Assembly: GCF_042679305.1 (NCBI RefSeq)
Contig: NZ_JBHTMP010000006.1
Span: forward strand, 124,001-188,000
Direction of reading: 5' to 3'
Length of the DNA: 64,000 nucleotides
Source of the DNA: Micromonospora_H sonneratiae
Lineage (GTDB): Bacteria; Actinomycetota; Actinomycetes; Mycobacteriales; Micromonosporaceae
Below, in pieces: positions 49,724 to 59,100 of the stretch. The number at the start of each line of letters is the position of its first letter. The first letter of the stretch is position 1. The position numbers and the translations under genes are program-made. The notes under the pieces are model-generated. The model was not told where the DNA came from, searched no databases, and worked only from the letters and a program-made list of their open reading frames with translations.

Positions 49724-52700
49724 CGGACCTGAAGGACGCTGCCCGGACTGCGGCCCGGGACGCGTTGATTGCGCAGCGGCTGCGCAGACGTCGGGCCGAG
49801 CCCACTGCCACCATCGTGGCCCGGCCGGCGGATGCGGTCACGCCACTGTCGTACGCCCAGGAGCGGGTCTGGTTCATGGACCAGATCGCCCCCGGCGAGG
49901 CGGCGTACCACATCGCCGTACCGATGCGGGTCCGTGGCCCGCTCGACGTCGATGCGCTGCGTACTGCACTGGCCGGGCTGACCCAGCGGCACGAGTCGCT
50001 GCGCACCCGGTTCCCGGCCGACGAGGACGGTCGCCCGTTGGTCGTCGTCTCCGACGCCGTCGAGGTTCCACTGCGGATCGTCGACGCCGAGGACGAGGCC
50101 GCCGCGCAGGCCCTCGTCGACCGGGCCGTGACGGAGCCGTTCGACCTCGCCCAGGGGCCGCTGCTGCGGGCCCTGCTGATCCGGCTGGCCGACGACGACC
50201 ACGTACTGCTGCTGGCCAAGCACCACATCGTCGGCGACGGTTGGTCGGTCGACGTGCTGCTGCGGGACCTGATCGGCCTGTACCACGGACGGCCGTTGCC
50301 GGAGATGCCCATCCAGTACGGAGACTTCGCGTACTGGGAGGCGAAGTCGCTCGACGGTCCCCAGTCGCGCCAGCGGCTGGACTACTGGAAGGAGCGGCTG
50401 CGGGGCATCACCCCGCTGGAACTGCCCCTCGACCTGCCCCGTCCCGCCACGCAGACCTACCACGGCGACTTCGTGGAGTTCACGGTCGACGGCGGGGTGA
50501 CCGAGGGGCTGGCCACCCTGACCCGCAACAGCGGCGGCACCCTGTTCATGACGCTGCTGGCCGCGTACCAGGTGCTGCTGGCCCGGTACTCCCGGCAGGA
50601 CGACTTCGCCGTTGGCGCGTCGTCCGCGGGACGGTCCGTACCCGAACTGGAGAACGTCGTCGGCATGTTCATCAACATGCTGCCGATGCGGGCCGAACTG
50701 GCTGGTGACCCGACCTTCAGCGAATTGCTGGAGCGGACCCGGCGGTGCGTGCTCGACGGGTTCGAGCACGCCGACGTGCCGTTCGCCAAGGTGGTGCAGG
50801 AGCTGAACCTGGCGCGTGACGTCAGCCGGTCACCGGTGTTCCAGTCGATGTTCGTGTTGCAGAACTACGAGATGGGCCGGTTCACCGAGGCGTCGAAGGG
50901 CACGGACGTCTCCTTCGAGTGGACGCCGATGGAGCTGCGAGCCACCCGGTTCGACTTCGAACTGCACCTGGTCGAGGTCACCGGTGGACTGTGGGGCAAG
51001 CTGGTCTACAACACGGACCTGTTCCACCGCGCCACGGTCGAGCGGATGGCCACCCAGTTCAACGCCCTGCTGCGGTCGATCGTCGCCACCCCGGACGCCC
51101 GGATATCCACGTTGGATATCCTGCCGGTCCCGGAACGGGAGCTGGTGCTCCACACCTGGAACGACACCGCCGCCGACTTCCCGGACACGGCGACGCTGCA
51201 CGGGCTCGTGGAGGAGCAGGCTGCCCGTACGCCGGACGCCGTCGCCGTCCGCTTCGAGGACCGTTCGGTGTCGTACGCCGAGTTGGACGCGCTGGCCAAC
51301 CGGATCGCACATCGGCTACGGGCCGAGGGGGTGGGACCGGAGACCCTGGTCGGGGTCTGTGCCGAGCGTTCCGTGGAACTGGTGGCCGGTCTGCTCGGGG
51401 TGCTCAAGTCGGGTGGTGCCTACCTGCCGCTCGACCCGGAGTACCCCGCCGACCGGCTGGCCTTCATGGTCGAGGATGCGGCCGTACCGGTGGTGCTGGT
51501 GCTCGACCGGCTGCGGGACGTGCTGCCACGCACCGACGCCCGGATCCTGGTGCTGGACGACGAAGCCGAGTGGGCGGACCAACCGACCCAGCGTCCGACG
51601 CCGACCGCGGGTGCCGGCAATCTGGCGTACGTCATCTACACCTCCGGCTCGACCGGACGACCCAAGGGCGTGCCGAACACCCACCGGGGCATCGTCAACC
51701 GGCTCGACTGGATGCAGAAGAAGTACCGGCTGGATGGCGACGACGCGGTCCTACAGAAGACCCCGGCCAGTTTCGACGTCTCGGTGTGGGAGTTCTTCTG
51801 GCCGTTGCAGACCGGCGCGCGGATCGTGCTGGCGAAGCCGGGCGGGCACAAGGACGCCGGCTACCTGCGGGACCTGCTCGTCGCCGAGCGGGTGACCACC
51901 GCGCACTTCGTACCGTCGATGCTGACCGTGTTCCTCGGTGAGGACGGGATCGAGGCCTGCACCAGCCTGCGACGGGTGATCTGCAGTGGCGAGGAGTTGC
52001 CGCTGGCGTCGGCCGTCGACTTCACCGCCCGGTTCCCGGACTGCGGGCTGCACAACCTGTACGGCCCGACCGAGGCTGCGGTGGACGTCAGCTCGTGGCA
52101 CTGCGATCCGGTGGCGTTGGCCGGGCTGACCAGCGTGCCGATCGGCACCCCGATCGACAATCTGCGGCTCTACGTCCTGGACGAGCACCTCGCCCCGGTG
52201 CCGGTGGGCGTCAGCGGCGAGCTCTACATCGGCGGGGTCGGTCTGGCCCGGGGCTACCACCGCAGGCCGTCGCTGACCGCGGAACGGTTCGTGCCCGATC
52301 CGTTCGCCGCCGAGCCGGGAAGCCGGCTGTACCGGACCGGTGACCTGGCCCGTTGGCGGCTGGCGAACCCGACTGACGGTCTGGACGACCGGCCGGGCGC
52401 GGTGATCGAGTTCCTGGGCCGGATCGATCACCAGGTCAAGCTGCGTGGTCTGCGGATCGAACTCGGCGAGATCGAGAGTGCGCTGCGCGACCAGGACGGG
52501 GTCACCGACGCGGTCGTGATCGTGCGGGAGGACGTACCCGGGGACAAGCGGCTGACCGCCTACACGGTGGGCCCGGCGGAGAGCGCGGACCTCAAGGCCG
52601 CGCTCAAGGGAATGCTGCCCGAGTACATGGTGCCGAACGCGTTCGTCGCGATGGACGCCCTGCCGCTGAGCCCGAACGGCAAGCTCGACCGCCGGGCGCT

Positions 52701-55236
52701 GCCCGCACCGGTGGTGACGCGGGAATCCTCCGTCGAACTGGTCGAGCCACGCGACGACACCGAACGGATGCTGGCGCAGTTGTGGTCGGAGGTGCTCGGC
52801 GTACCCACGCTCGGCATCGACGACGACTTCTTCGACCTGGGCGGACACTCGATGCTGGCGACCCAGGTGGTGGCCAGGATCCGCAAGGTCAACGAGACCG
52901 GACGCGCGGTCGGTGTGATGGACCTGTTCCAGCACCGGACGATCCGGGACCTGGCCGCGTTCATGACCGGGACGGCCGGGGACGACGGGCCACGACGGCT
53001 GCTCTACGAGCTGACCAAACCGATCCCGGCCGGGAAGCGGACGCTGACCTATGTCTGTGTGCCGTACGGCGGTGGCAGCGCGATCGTCTACCAGCCCCTG
53101 GCCGACGCCCTGCCGAAGGACCGGGCGCTGTACTCGCTGGCGATCCCCGGCCACGACGTCGGGCTCGAGGAGTCCGCGCTGCCCTTCGACGAGCTGACCA
53201 CCCGGGTTGCCGAGGAGATCCTGGAACGGATCGAGGGCCCGATCGCGCTCTACGGCCACTGCGGCGTGGGCAGCGCGATCACCGCCGAGGTGGCCCGCAA
53301 GGTGGAGGCCGCCGGCCGGGAGCTCGAGGCGGTCTACATCGGGGCGATGTTCCCGTTCGCCCGGCCCAAGGGCTTCTTCTCGGCGATGCGTACGAAGCTG
53401 GAGGCGCTCAAGAGCAACCGGCACTACGCGGACTGGTTGAAGTCGATGGGCGTCGACACCGACGAGCTGGACCCGGAGCAGGCCGACCGGATCATCAGCA
53501 ACATGCGGGCCGACTCCCGGGCCTCGGAGGAGTACTTCACCGGACTGCTCGATCGGCGGGCGGAGAAGCTGCGGGCTCCGATCATCTCGGTGGTCGGATC
53601 CGAGGACCCGGTGACCGACTACTTCACCGAGCGGTACGCCGAGTGGCAGTTCCTCAGCGACACCCTGGGACTGGTCGTGCTCGACCAGGCGGGTCACTTC
53701 TTCCTCAAGTACCGGGCGGACGAACTCGCCGAGATCGTCACCACCGTGCATCCGGCGGTGGTGGCCGGCGACATCACCGCGCTGGAGCCGGAGGCCCGGG
53801 GTGAGCTGGCTGCCTGGACGGTACGAGACCGGTGGCAGGCGAATGCCGCCGTGGAGACCGGCCGGAAGGTCGTCAAGCCGAGCATGGGGCGGTTCGTGGC
53901 GGTCACGCTCGGCCAGGTGGTCTCGACCACCGGATCGGCGCTGACCGCGTTCGCGCTGCCGATCTGGCTCTACACCACCACCAAGTCGGTGACCAACCTC
54001 GGTCTGTTGTGGGCGCTGGCGCTGCTCTGTGGTGTGCTCATGCTGCCGGTGGCCGGTGCCATCACCGACCGGGTGAACCGTCGCCGGATCATGATGATCG
54101 CCAGTTGCACCTCCGGTTCGTTGCAGGTGATCCTTGCTGCGCTGCTCTGGTCGGACAATCTCCAGCTCTGGCACATCTACCTGCTCGTGTCGATGAGTCA
54201 GGTGGCGGCGTCGTTCCAGCGGATCGCCTTCCAGTCGGCGGTGCCGCAGTTGGTGCCCAAGCGCTACCTCGGTCACGCGATGGGCATCACCCAGTTGTCC
54301 AACGGATTCGCGATGCTGATGATGCCGGTGATCGCGGCGGGCCTGCTGGCCGCGATCGGGCTCAAGGGCATCCTGCTGATCGACATCGCCAGCTACGCCT
54401 TCGCCATCATCGCCCTGGCCTTCATCCGCTTCCCCGACCTGCTCGGGTGGCGGCCGAGGGAGCGGCTGCTGGTCGCGATCGTCAACGGCCTGCGGTACTC
54501 GTGGAACCACCGGGGTTTCCGGTTGATGCTCGGCTACTTCTCGCTGGGCAACATCTTCCTGGCCCCGGCGTTGGTGCTGATCACGCCATTGGTGCTGTCG
54601 TTCGCGACACAGACGGAGGTGGCCCAGGTCGCCGTGGCGGAGGCGCTGGGCGGTATCGCCGGTGGTGTCCTGATGTCGCTCTGGGGCGGGCCCCGGAACC
54701 GACGGATGATCGGTGTGCTGGTCGGCAACTTCGGCACCGCCATCGGCTGCTTCCTCATCGGGGTGAACCCGTCGGTCATCGCCATCGGCTTCGGCGTGTT
54801 CTGGATGGCCATGGCGATGACCACCGCCCAGGGCATCTACGCCACGATCGTGCAGGTCAAGGTGCCGCAGCGCTATCACGGGCGGGTGTTCGCACTCAAC
54901 CAGACGATCACGTGGTCGACCCTGCCGATCGGGTTCGCGCTGGTGGCCCCGGGAGCGACCGCGCTGTTCGAGCCGATGTTCGCCCCGGGCGGGGCGCTGG
55001 CCGGATCGGTCGGCGCGCTGATCGGTGTCGGGCCGGGCCGGGGGATCGGCTTCGCCTACCTGGTCTTCGGGCTCTGCCTCATGCTCGTCACGACGGGTGG
55101 GTTCATGATCAGGACCCTGCGTCGCTTCGACACGGAGGTGCCCGACTCCCTACCGGACGATCTCATCGGTGCGCAGGAGCGGGAACGGCGGCTGGCTGAG
55201 GCGAAGGTCGAGGGAGAGAAGGTCTCCGTCAGCTGA
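49720..55236 (+). CDS. NRPS terminal module fused to TE and MFS exporter: C-A(Ser)-PCP-TE-MFS
   Basis: 1838 aa. Condensation domain 40-470 with HHIVGDG (second His at 169). Adenylation domain 480-990 with specificity residues D-V-W-H-I-S-L-V-D, the serine code. Carrier Ser1044 (FFDLGGHSMLA). Thioesterase about 1070-1345: the nucleophile elbow is YGHCGVGS, so Cys1181 replaces Ser, with Asp in VVGSEDPVT and His in DQAGHFFLK. From about 1385 the protein continues as a 10-12 helix MFS transporter (TTGSALTAFALPIWLY, DRVNRRRIMMIA, GHAMGITQLSNGFAMLMM, YHGRVFALNQTITWS). NRPS/MFS fusions are known in actinomycetes and would couple release with export. A Cys-TE is known for beta-lactone formation in obafluorin; here a terminal Ser would supply the hydroxyl. 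Confidence 0.93.
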   Translation: MTDLKDAARTAARDALIAQRLRRRRAEPTATIVARPADAVTPLSYAQERVWFMDQIAPGEAAYHIAVPMRVRGPLDVDALRTALAGLTQRHESLRTRFPADEDGRPLVVVSDAVEVPLRIVDAEDEAAAQALVDRAVTEPFDLAQGPLLRALLIRLADDDHVLLLAKHHIVGDGWSVDVLLRDLIGLYHGRPLPEMPIQYGDFAYWEAKSLDGPQSRQRLDYWKERLRGITPLELPLDLPRPATQTYHGDFVEFTVDGGVTEGLATLTRNSGGTLFMTLLAAYQVLLARYSRQDDFAVGASSAGRSVPELENVVGMFINMLPMRAELAGDPTFSELLERTRRCVLDGFEHADVPFAKVVQELNLARDVSRSPVFQSMFVLQNYEMGRFTEASKGTDVSFEWTPMELRATRFDFELHLVEVTGGLWGKLVYNTDLFHRATVERMATQFNALLRSIVATPDARISTLDILPVPERELVLHTWNDTAADFPDTATLHGLVEEQAARTPDAVAVRFEDRSVSYAELDALANRIAHRLRAEGVGPETLVGVCAERSVELVAGLLGVLKSGGAYLPLDPEYPADRLAFMVEDAAVPVVLVLDRLRDVLPRTDARILVLDDEAEWADQPTQRPTPTAGAGNLAYVIYTSGSTGRPKGVPNTHRGIVNRLDWMQKKYRLDGDDAVLQKTPASFDVSVWEFFWPLQTGARIVLAKPGGHKDAGYLRDLLVAERVTTAHFVPSMLTVFLGEDGIEACTSLRRVICSGEELPLASAVDFTARFPDCGLHNLYGPTEAAVDVSSWHCDPVALAGLTSVPIGTPIDNLRLYVLDEHLAPVPVGVSGELYIGGVGLARGYHRRPSLTAERFVPDPFAAEPGSRLYRTGDLARWRLANPTDGLDDRPGAVIEFLGRIDHQVKLRGLRIELGEIESALRDQDGVTDAVVIVREDVPGDKRLTAYTVGPAESADLKAALKGMLPEYMVPNAFVAMDALPLSPNGKLDRRALPAPVVTRESSVELVEPRDDTERMLAQLWSEVLGVPTLGIDDDFFDLGGHSMLATQVVARIRKVNETGRAVGVMDLFQHRTIRDLAAFMTGTAGDDGPRRLLYELTKPIPAGKRTLTYVCVPYGGGSAIVYQPLADALPKDRALYSLAIPGHDVGLEESALPFDELTTRVAEEILERIEGPIALYGHCGVGSAITAEVARKVEAAGRELEAVYIGAMFPFARPKGFFSAMRTKLEALKSNRHYADWLKSMGVDTDELDPEQADRIISNMRADSRASEEYFTGLLDRRAEKLRAPIISVVGSEDPVTDYFTERYAEWQFLSDTLGLVVLDQAGHFFLKYRADELAEIVTTVHPAVVAGDITALEPEARGELAAWTVRDRWQANAAVETGRKVVKPSMGRFVAVTLGQVVSTTGSALTAFALPIWLYTTTKSVTNLGLLWALALLCGVLMLPVAGAITDRVNRRRIMMIASCTSGSLQVILAALLWSDNLQLWHIYLLVSMSQVAASFQRIAFQSAVPQLVPKRYLGHAMGITQLSNGFAMLMMPVIAAGLLAAIGLKGILLIDIASYAFAIIALAFIRFPDLLGWRPRERLLVAIVNGLRYSWNHRGFRLMLGYFSLGNIFLAPALVLITPLVLSFATQTEVAQVAVAEALGGIAGGVLMSLWGGPRNRRMIGVLVGNFGTAIGCFLIGVNPSVIAIGFGVFWMAMAMTTAQGIYATIVQVKVPQRYHGRVFALNQTITWSTLPIGFALVAPGATALFEPMFAPGGALAGSVGALIGVGPGRGIGFAYLVFGLCLMLVTTGGFMIRTLRRFDTEVPDSLPDDLIGAQERERRLAEAKVEGEKVSVS

Positions 55237-55249
55237 GTCGGTTGTCATC

Positions 55250-55281
55250 GGGGTGGGTCGGGCGGGCGCCCGGCCCACCCC
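55250..55281 (+). terminator. terminator after the NRPS/PKS operon
   Basis: GGGGTGGG (55250-55257) pairs with CCCACCCC (55274-55281), with an inner GGGC/GCCC pairing in the loop, followed by TTTCGTTT. It lies 13 nt after the stop of the last synthetase. Confidence 0.8.
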
Positions 55282-55350
55282 TTTCGTTTCCGCCGCAGAA
55301 CCGCCGCCGACCATCCGGTCGTCCGGAACAAGCCCGTATGCTCCATCCGT

Positions 55351-55998
55351 ATGCGGGAGATCGGTAGCCAGGTCGGGTACTGGGACGGCGTCGGTGCCAC
55401 GAAGACCTTCACCCACCCGGTGCACCTCGAGTGGCTGGACGGGGTGCGCCGCAACGCCCGGATCCTCGACTACGGCTGCGGATACGGCCGGATCATGGCC
55501 GAGTTGACCGCCCATGGTTTCACCGACGTGTCCGGGGTGGACCCGTCGCCCGCACTGATCTCGCGAGGCCGTCGACTGTGGCCGGACCTGCGAGTCGAGG
55601 TGCTGGCGTCCCCGCCGACGTTGCCGTACGCGTCAGCGAGCTTCGACGTCGTCCTGCTGTTCGCGGTGCTGACCTGCGTACCCGACGGCGATGCCCAGCG
55701 GGCGCTCATCGCCGAACTGGTCCGTGTCCTCGTGCCCGGCGGCCTGCTCTACGTCAGCGACCCGGTCCTTTCCGACGACGAACGGAACCGGGCCCGCTAC
55801 GCCGCCCATGCCCGGCGGTTCGGCACCCCGTACGGGGTGTTCGCCACCGACGACGGCGTGGTGTGCCGGCACCACGACGTCACCGGGTTGCGGGCTCTCC
55901 TGGCGGACCTCGACCGGTTGGACGAGCGCCGGATCGAGGTCGTCACGATGAACGGCCACCGGTCGCCGGCGGTGCAACTGCTGGCCCGCAGACGCTGA
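55351..55998 (+). CDS. class I SAM-dependent methyltransferase
   Basis: A 215-aa methyltransferase. Motif I is ILDYGCGYGRIMAEL near residue 39, followed by the acidic GVDPSPALI, the SFDVVLLFAVLTCVPD segment and LVPGGLLYVSD. The family (Methyltransf_11/25-like) acts on small molecules. It has its own start after the operon terminator, so it may be a late tailoring gene or an unrelated neighbour. No good ribosome site is visible before the ATG at 55351. Confidence 0.85.
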   Translation: MREIGSQVGYWDGVGATKTFTHPVHLEWLDGVRRNARILDYGCGYGRIMAELTAHGFTDVSGVDPSPALISRGRRLWPDLRVEVLASPPTLPYASASFDVVLLFAVLTCVPDGDAQRALIAELVRVLVPGGLLYVSDPVLSDDERNRARYAAHARRFGTPYGVFATDDGVVCRHHDVTGLRALLADLDRLDERRIEVVTMNGHRSPAVQLLARRR

Positions 55999-56025
55999 AG
56001 GTCGCGGTCACCCGTCGATCAGACG

Positions 56026-56895
56026 GTGGGCCCGGCGGCATGGTGGACCCAAGCCCATCGGCTGGAGCTCGACCAGCGCTTCGCCTTCAGCGACCACTTC
56101 GTGTCCCATGTGATCGGCAACGTCAGCGTGCCGCAGGACGGCCGCAAGATCAGGCAAACCATGCTCCCCGCCACGGACGACTGGAAGAGTTGGGCGACCC
56201 GGACCGAGTCGTTGAAGCTGCGTGCCGGCACCAATACCATCAGTTACCGAAACGACATCGGCGACACCGGCCACGTCAACCTCGACCGCATCACAGTCGA
56301 CGAACCTGGGGGTGCTGTGCGCACCGTACTCTTCGATGGAACGAGCCTGGCGAACTGGCGGCATACCGACGGCCGCGAGGCACAGTGGCCAGTGGTCGAC
56401 GGCGCGGCAGAGGTCTGCTGCGGAGACATCCGCACCAGGGACGACTATGGTGACTTCAAGCTGCACGTCGAGTTCTGGCTGCCGAACATGCCACCGGACG
56501 TGACCGGACAGGCACGGGCCAACAGTGGCGTCTACCTACAGGACCGCTACGAGATCCAGGTGCTGGACTCGTACGGGAAGCCGACACTGGCCGACAATGA
56601 CGCGGCGGCGATCTACCGCAAGAAGGCCGCGGACAGCAATGCCGCGACCGCGCCGGAGACCTGGCAGGCGTACGACATCACCTTCCGGGCAGCCCGGTTC
56701 GACAGCAGCGGCACCAAGATCGCTGATGCCCGGGTCACCGTCGTATGGAACGGTACGGTCGTCCACGACGACGTGGCGATCGACGGCCCGACCGGCGGCG
56801 GTCGGGCGGAGGGACCGTCCCTCGGTGCGATTCGGTTGCAGGACCACGGGGACAAGGTGCGTTACCGCAACATCTGGATCGAGCCCTTGACGTAG
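56026..56895 (+). pseudogene. N-terminally truncated DUF1080 (3-keto-disaccharide hydrolase-like) protein
   Basis: The open frame begins at a GTG without ribosome site or signal peptide. Residues 1-92 are the tail of a carbohydrate-binding-module-like domain (WATRTESLKLRAGTNTISYRNDIGDTGHVNLDRITV). The remainder is a DUF1080 jelly-roll domain (TVLFDGTSLANWRHTDG, WPVVDGAAEVCCGDIRT, FKLHVEFWLP, NSGVYLQDRYEIQVLDSYG, IRLQDHGDKVRYRNIWIEPL). Such proteins are normally secreted and longer, so the 5' end appears to be lost. It ends only 3 nt before the first tRNA-end repeat, consistent with a rearranged boundary. Confidence 0.7.
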
Positions 56896-56897
56896 GG

Positions 56898-57020
56898 CAA
56901 GGGGTCGTCGGTTCAAATCCGGCCAGCCCGACAGAGAAAAAGCCCTGACCAGTGGAAACGCCGGTCAGGGCTTGGCTTTCGCCTATGGAGTTCTGAACCT
57001 TCCGCCGAAACCCCGCTTAC
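56898..57020 (+). repeat. direct repeat copy 1: tRNA 3' end plus terminator
   Basis: This 123-nt segment recurs at 59593-59717 with three substitutions and a 2-nt indel. It starts in the variable loop of a tRNA and contains the T-arm (GTCGG TTCAAAT CCGGC) and the 3' acceptor CAGCCCG plus A. A terminator and about 48 nt more follow. The tRNA 5' half is absent. The acceptor implies a tRNA starting CGGGCTG, probably tRNA-Pro. It looks like an attachment-site junction of an integrated element. Confidence 0.8.
56941..56972 (+). terminator. tRNA-associated terminator hairpin, copy 1
   Basis: AGCCCTGACC (56941-56950) pairs perfectly with GGTCAGGGCT (56963-56972), following an A-run and the tRNA 3' end. 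Confidence 0.75.
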
Positions 57021-57090
57021 GGGAGTGTGGGTCTAACGGTGTTTCCGGCCTGGCCTGCCGGGCGTTGTGCCTGGTGAGGAGGGTGCTGTG

Positions 57091-57465
57091 ATGACCGCGA
57101 CACTGAACGAGCAGACCGGACGCAGGAAGCGGCCTGAGCCGTCGGCGGAGGCGAAGGCCGCCGCTGACCTGGTGCGGGCCGCGAAGGAACAAGGACTGTC
57201 GTTGACGGGCCCGGACGGGCTGCTCAAACAGTTGACCAGGACGGTCCTGGAAACCGCGCTGAACGAGGAGATGACCGAGCACCTCGGCTACGAAAAACAC
57301 GACCAGGCCGGTGCCGGTTCGGGCAACGTCCGCAACGGAACCCGGTCGAAGACCGTGCTGACCGACGCCAACGGGCCGGTGCGGATCGACGTGCCGCGGG
57401 ACCGGGCCGGCACCTTCGAGCCGCAGATCGTCCGCAAGCGGCAGCGGCGTTTGTCGGGAGTCGAT
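57091..57465 (+). pseudogene. IS256-family transposase, 5' fragment
   Basis: From the ATG at 57091 (GTGAGGAGGGTG upstream) the frame encodes the N-terminal about 125 residues of a mutator/IS256 transposase: LLKQLTRTVLETALNEEMTEHLGYEKHD, GNVRNGTRSKTVLTDANGPVRIDVPRDRAGTFEPQIVRKRQRRLSGVD. After that the family sequence stops abruptly; the frame reads 13 unrelated residues and terminates at 57504. The catalytic DDE region is gone. The IS end appears to begin right after the repeat (near 57025). This is decayed mobile DNA inside the repeat-flanked segment. Confidence 0.85.
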
Positions 57466-57470
57466 GTCTG

Positions 57471-58091
57471 TCAATCCTGGCGGCCGTCGGTTAGGTGGAT
57501 GTGACGTAATCCCGGACCGAAGGCGGCGACATGGTCCGTGGTGCCGTGGTGCGTCTTCGATGGTGTGAAGCGGCCCTCGCTGATGGCGATGTCGTAGGCG
57601 CCCCCGGTGGCGTACTCGGCCAGGAGCCCGGTCACCTGGTGCTCGGCTGCCCAGGTGAGCCCGGCGTTCTGGGTGTTGAAGACTCCGGAGGCGTATCGGG
57701 CGCGGTCACCGTGGAAGATCCAGACGGTGGACCTGAGCGGGCTTTGCTGGTCGGCGGTTGGCTTGTGGTGTAGGCCCTCCGGTGTGAACGAGAACGAGTC
57801 AGGGAATGTGCCTGGCCGATGCCGTACGGCGAGAAGCACCGGTTCGGGGTGTACGCCCTGTAGCCCTGTTCCGGCTGGGATGTTCGCGAAGGCATTCCAC
57901 AGGTGGAAGCAGATCAAATTGTGACCGGGCTCGGTCGTGGTGTAGGCGAGCGTCCTGGGATAGAAGGGGTTGGTGCCGCCGATCCGTAGCGACGGTGGCC
58001 CGAACGTCTCGATGACCTCAGATAGTGTCCGGTCCTGCGTCACCCATTCGTCCACATCGGTATGCAACTGCCGGAACTCGGCCTCCGACAA
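57471..58091 (-). CDS. DUF7710-like immunity-type protein
   Basis: A 206-aa frame, probably starting at a TTG near 58091. The last 85 residues (VWIFHGDRARYASGVFNTQNAGLTWAAEHQVTG...YDIAISEGRF) resemble the DUF7710 domain found in small bacterial proteins next to polymorphic-toxin immunity genes. The N-terminal part (EFRQLHTDVDEWVTQDRTLSEVIETFGPPSLRIGGTN) is not recognised. It lies 19 nt after another small gene and next to the broken transposase, with its 3' end overlapping the transposase remnant by a few bases. The function is probably defensive but this is inferred from the family's usual company. Confidence 0.6.
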   Translation of the reverse strand: MSEAEFRQLHTDVDEWVTQDRTLSEVIETFGPPSLRIGGTNPFYPRTLAYTTTEPGHNLICFHLWNAFANIPAGTGLQGVHPEPVLLAVRHRPGTFPDSFSFTPEGLHHKPTADQQSPLRSTVWIFHGDRARYASGVFNTQNAGLTWAAEHQVTGLLAEYATGGAYDIAISEGRFTPSKTHHGTTDHVAAFGPGLRHIHLTDGRQD

Positions 58092-58109
58092 CGCCCGATC
58101 CAGCTCGAG

Positions 58110-58421
58110 CTAACCGAGGCGATGGGCGATCTCGGCGTAGACGGAGGCGGTGGCCTCACGCAAGGCGCTAGCCGGAAGGATGTAGCTGTAGGCACCCACG
58201 ACACCCGTCGCGGCGAACGCGTCGCGTTCGCGCAGTCCATCACACTCCGCCCACCACCGCTCAAGGCTGCCATCCACGGCGGCCATCGCCTCGAGCAGAA
58301 GCCGTTCGGCTATCTCGTTTCCGCCATACATGCCAGGGCGACGAAGCACCCTGTTCACCTGCGCCAAGTGGTGTCGGCGTGTCTCATCAGGACCGAATTC
58401 GGAATCCTCATCGCTGCTCAT
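58110..58421 (-). CDS. hypothetical protein with RPGMYG motif
   Basis: A 103-aa acidic protein, MSSDEDSEFGPDETRRHHLAQVNRVLRRPGMYGGNEIAERLLLEA by segments, ending in IAHRLG. The RRPGMYGG segment resembles a short motif (RPxMYxG) seen in several immunity-like and hypothetical proteins. It is predicted largely helical, with no signal peptide. It is directly upstream of, and probably co-transcribed with, the DUF7710-like gene. Confidence 0.55.
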   Translation of the reverse strand: MSSDEDSEFGPDETRRHHLAQVNRVLRRPGMYGGNEIAERLLLEAMAAVDGSLERWWAECDGLRERDAFAATGVVGAYSYILPASALREATASVYAEIAHRLG

Positions 58422-58569
58422 CGCCGCCGATCATGACACTTCGACAAGCCGCGAGCACGCGCTATCGGCACGAGCGGTCGGCCGACTCGTCGGTCTCGCA
58501 GGTGCGCCCTGGCGCCCAGCCGGCGGCAGATCCGGATACGGCAGGAGGCGGTACGGATGCGGGTGACTG

Positions 58570-59100
58570 ATGGAGCTGTACTGTCACGTCGTGACTGATG
58601 AAGGGTTTGTGTGCCAGGGCTGCGGACAGCGCCATGAAAGTGTTCCGTTCTCGTACGGCGCGCAGGCACCGGCGTACTGGCGAGACGAGCTCGCTGACGA
58701 CGAGCGCAGCGTTCTCGAGGACGAGCTTTGCATCATCCAGGCGCAGCACTACTTCATCCGGGCGCGCCTGGTCATCCCCGTCCTTGACGCCGGCACCGAC
58801 TTCGAATGGGGCGTCTGGGTGTCGTTGAGCAGGGACAACTTCCGCCGCACAGTAGATCTGTGGACAACTCCCGGCAGGGAGCAGGAGCCGGCGTACTTCG
58901 GTTGGCTGTCCACCCAGCTACCTGCCTACCCAGTGGAAACGCTGAATCTCAAGACCGAGGTACACACCGAGCAGGTCGGCACCCGGCCGCATGTGATCCT
59001 CGAACCGACTGATCATCCGCTAGCGGTGGAACAGCGTACCGGCATCACGGTGGAACGAGTGCAGAAAATCGCCGAGCTGGTCCTCCACCCAAGGGCGTGA
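58570..59100 (+). CDS. DUF2199 domain protein
   Basis: A 176-aa cytoplasmic protein recognised as DUF2199. It has an N-terminal zinc-like CxxC (FVCQGCGQRHE), SYGAQAPAYWRDELADDERS, ELCIIQAQHYFIRARLVIPVL and FEWGVWVSLSRDNF. Function unknown; the family is widespread and sometimes found beside immunity-like genes. Divergent from the two minus-strand genes. Confidence 0.8.
   Translation: MELYCHVVTDEGFVCQGCGQRHESVPFSYGAQAPAYWRDELADDERSVLEDELCIIQAQHYFIRARLVIPVLDAGTDFEWGVWVSLSRDNFRRTVDLWTTPGREQEPAYFGWLSTQLPAYPVETLNLKTEVHTEQVGTRPHVILEPTDHPLAVEQRTGITVERVQKIAELVLHPRA

Noticed and set aside
51751..54879. Minus-strand open frame of 1042 codons opposite the terminal NRPS
   Set aside because: Same GC-skew shadow; low-complexity His/Arg/Gln-rich translation, and the plus strand has A, PCP, TE and MFS motifs throughout.
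56898..56935. A functional tRNA gene
   Set aside because: Only the variable loop onward is present in both copies; the acceptor 5' strand, D-arm and anticodon arm are missing.
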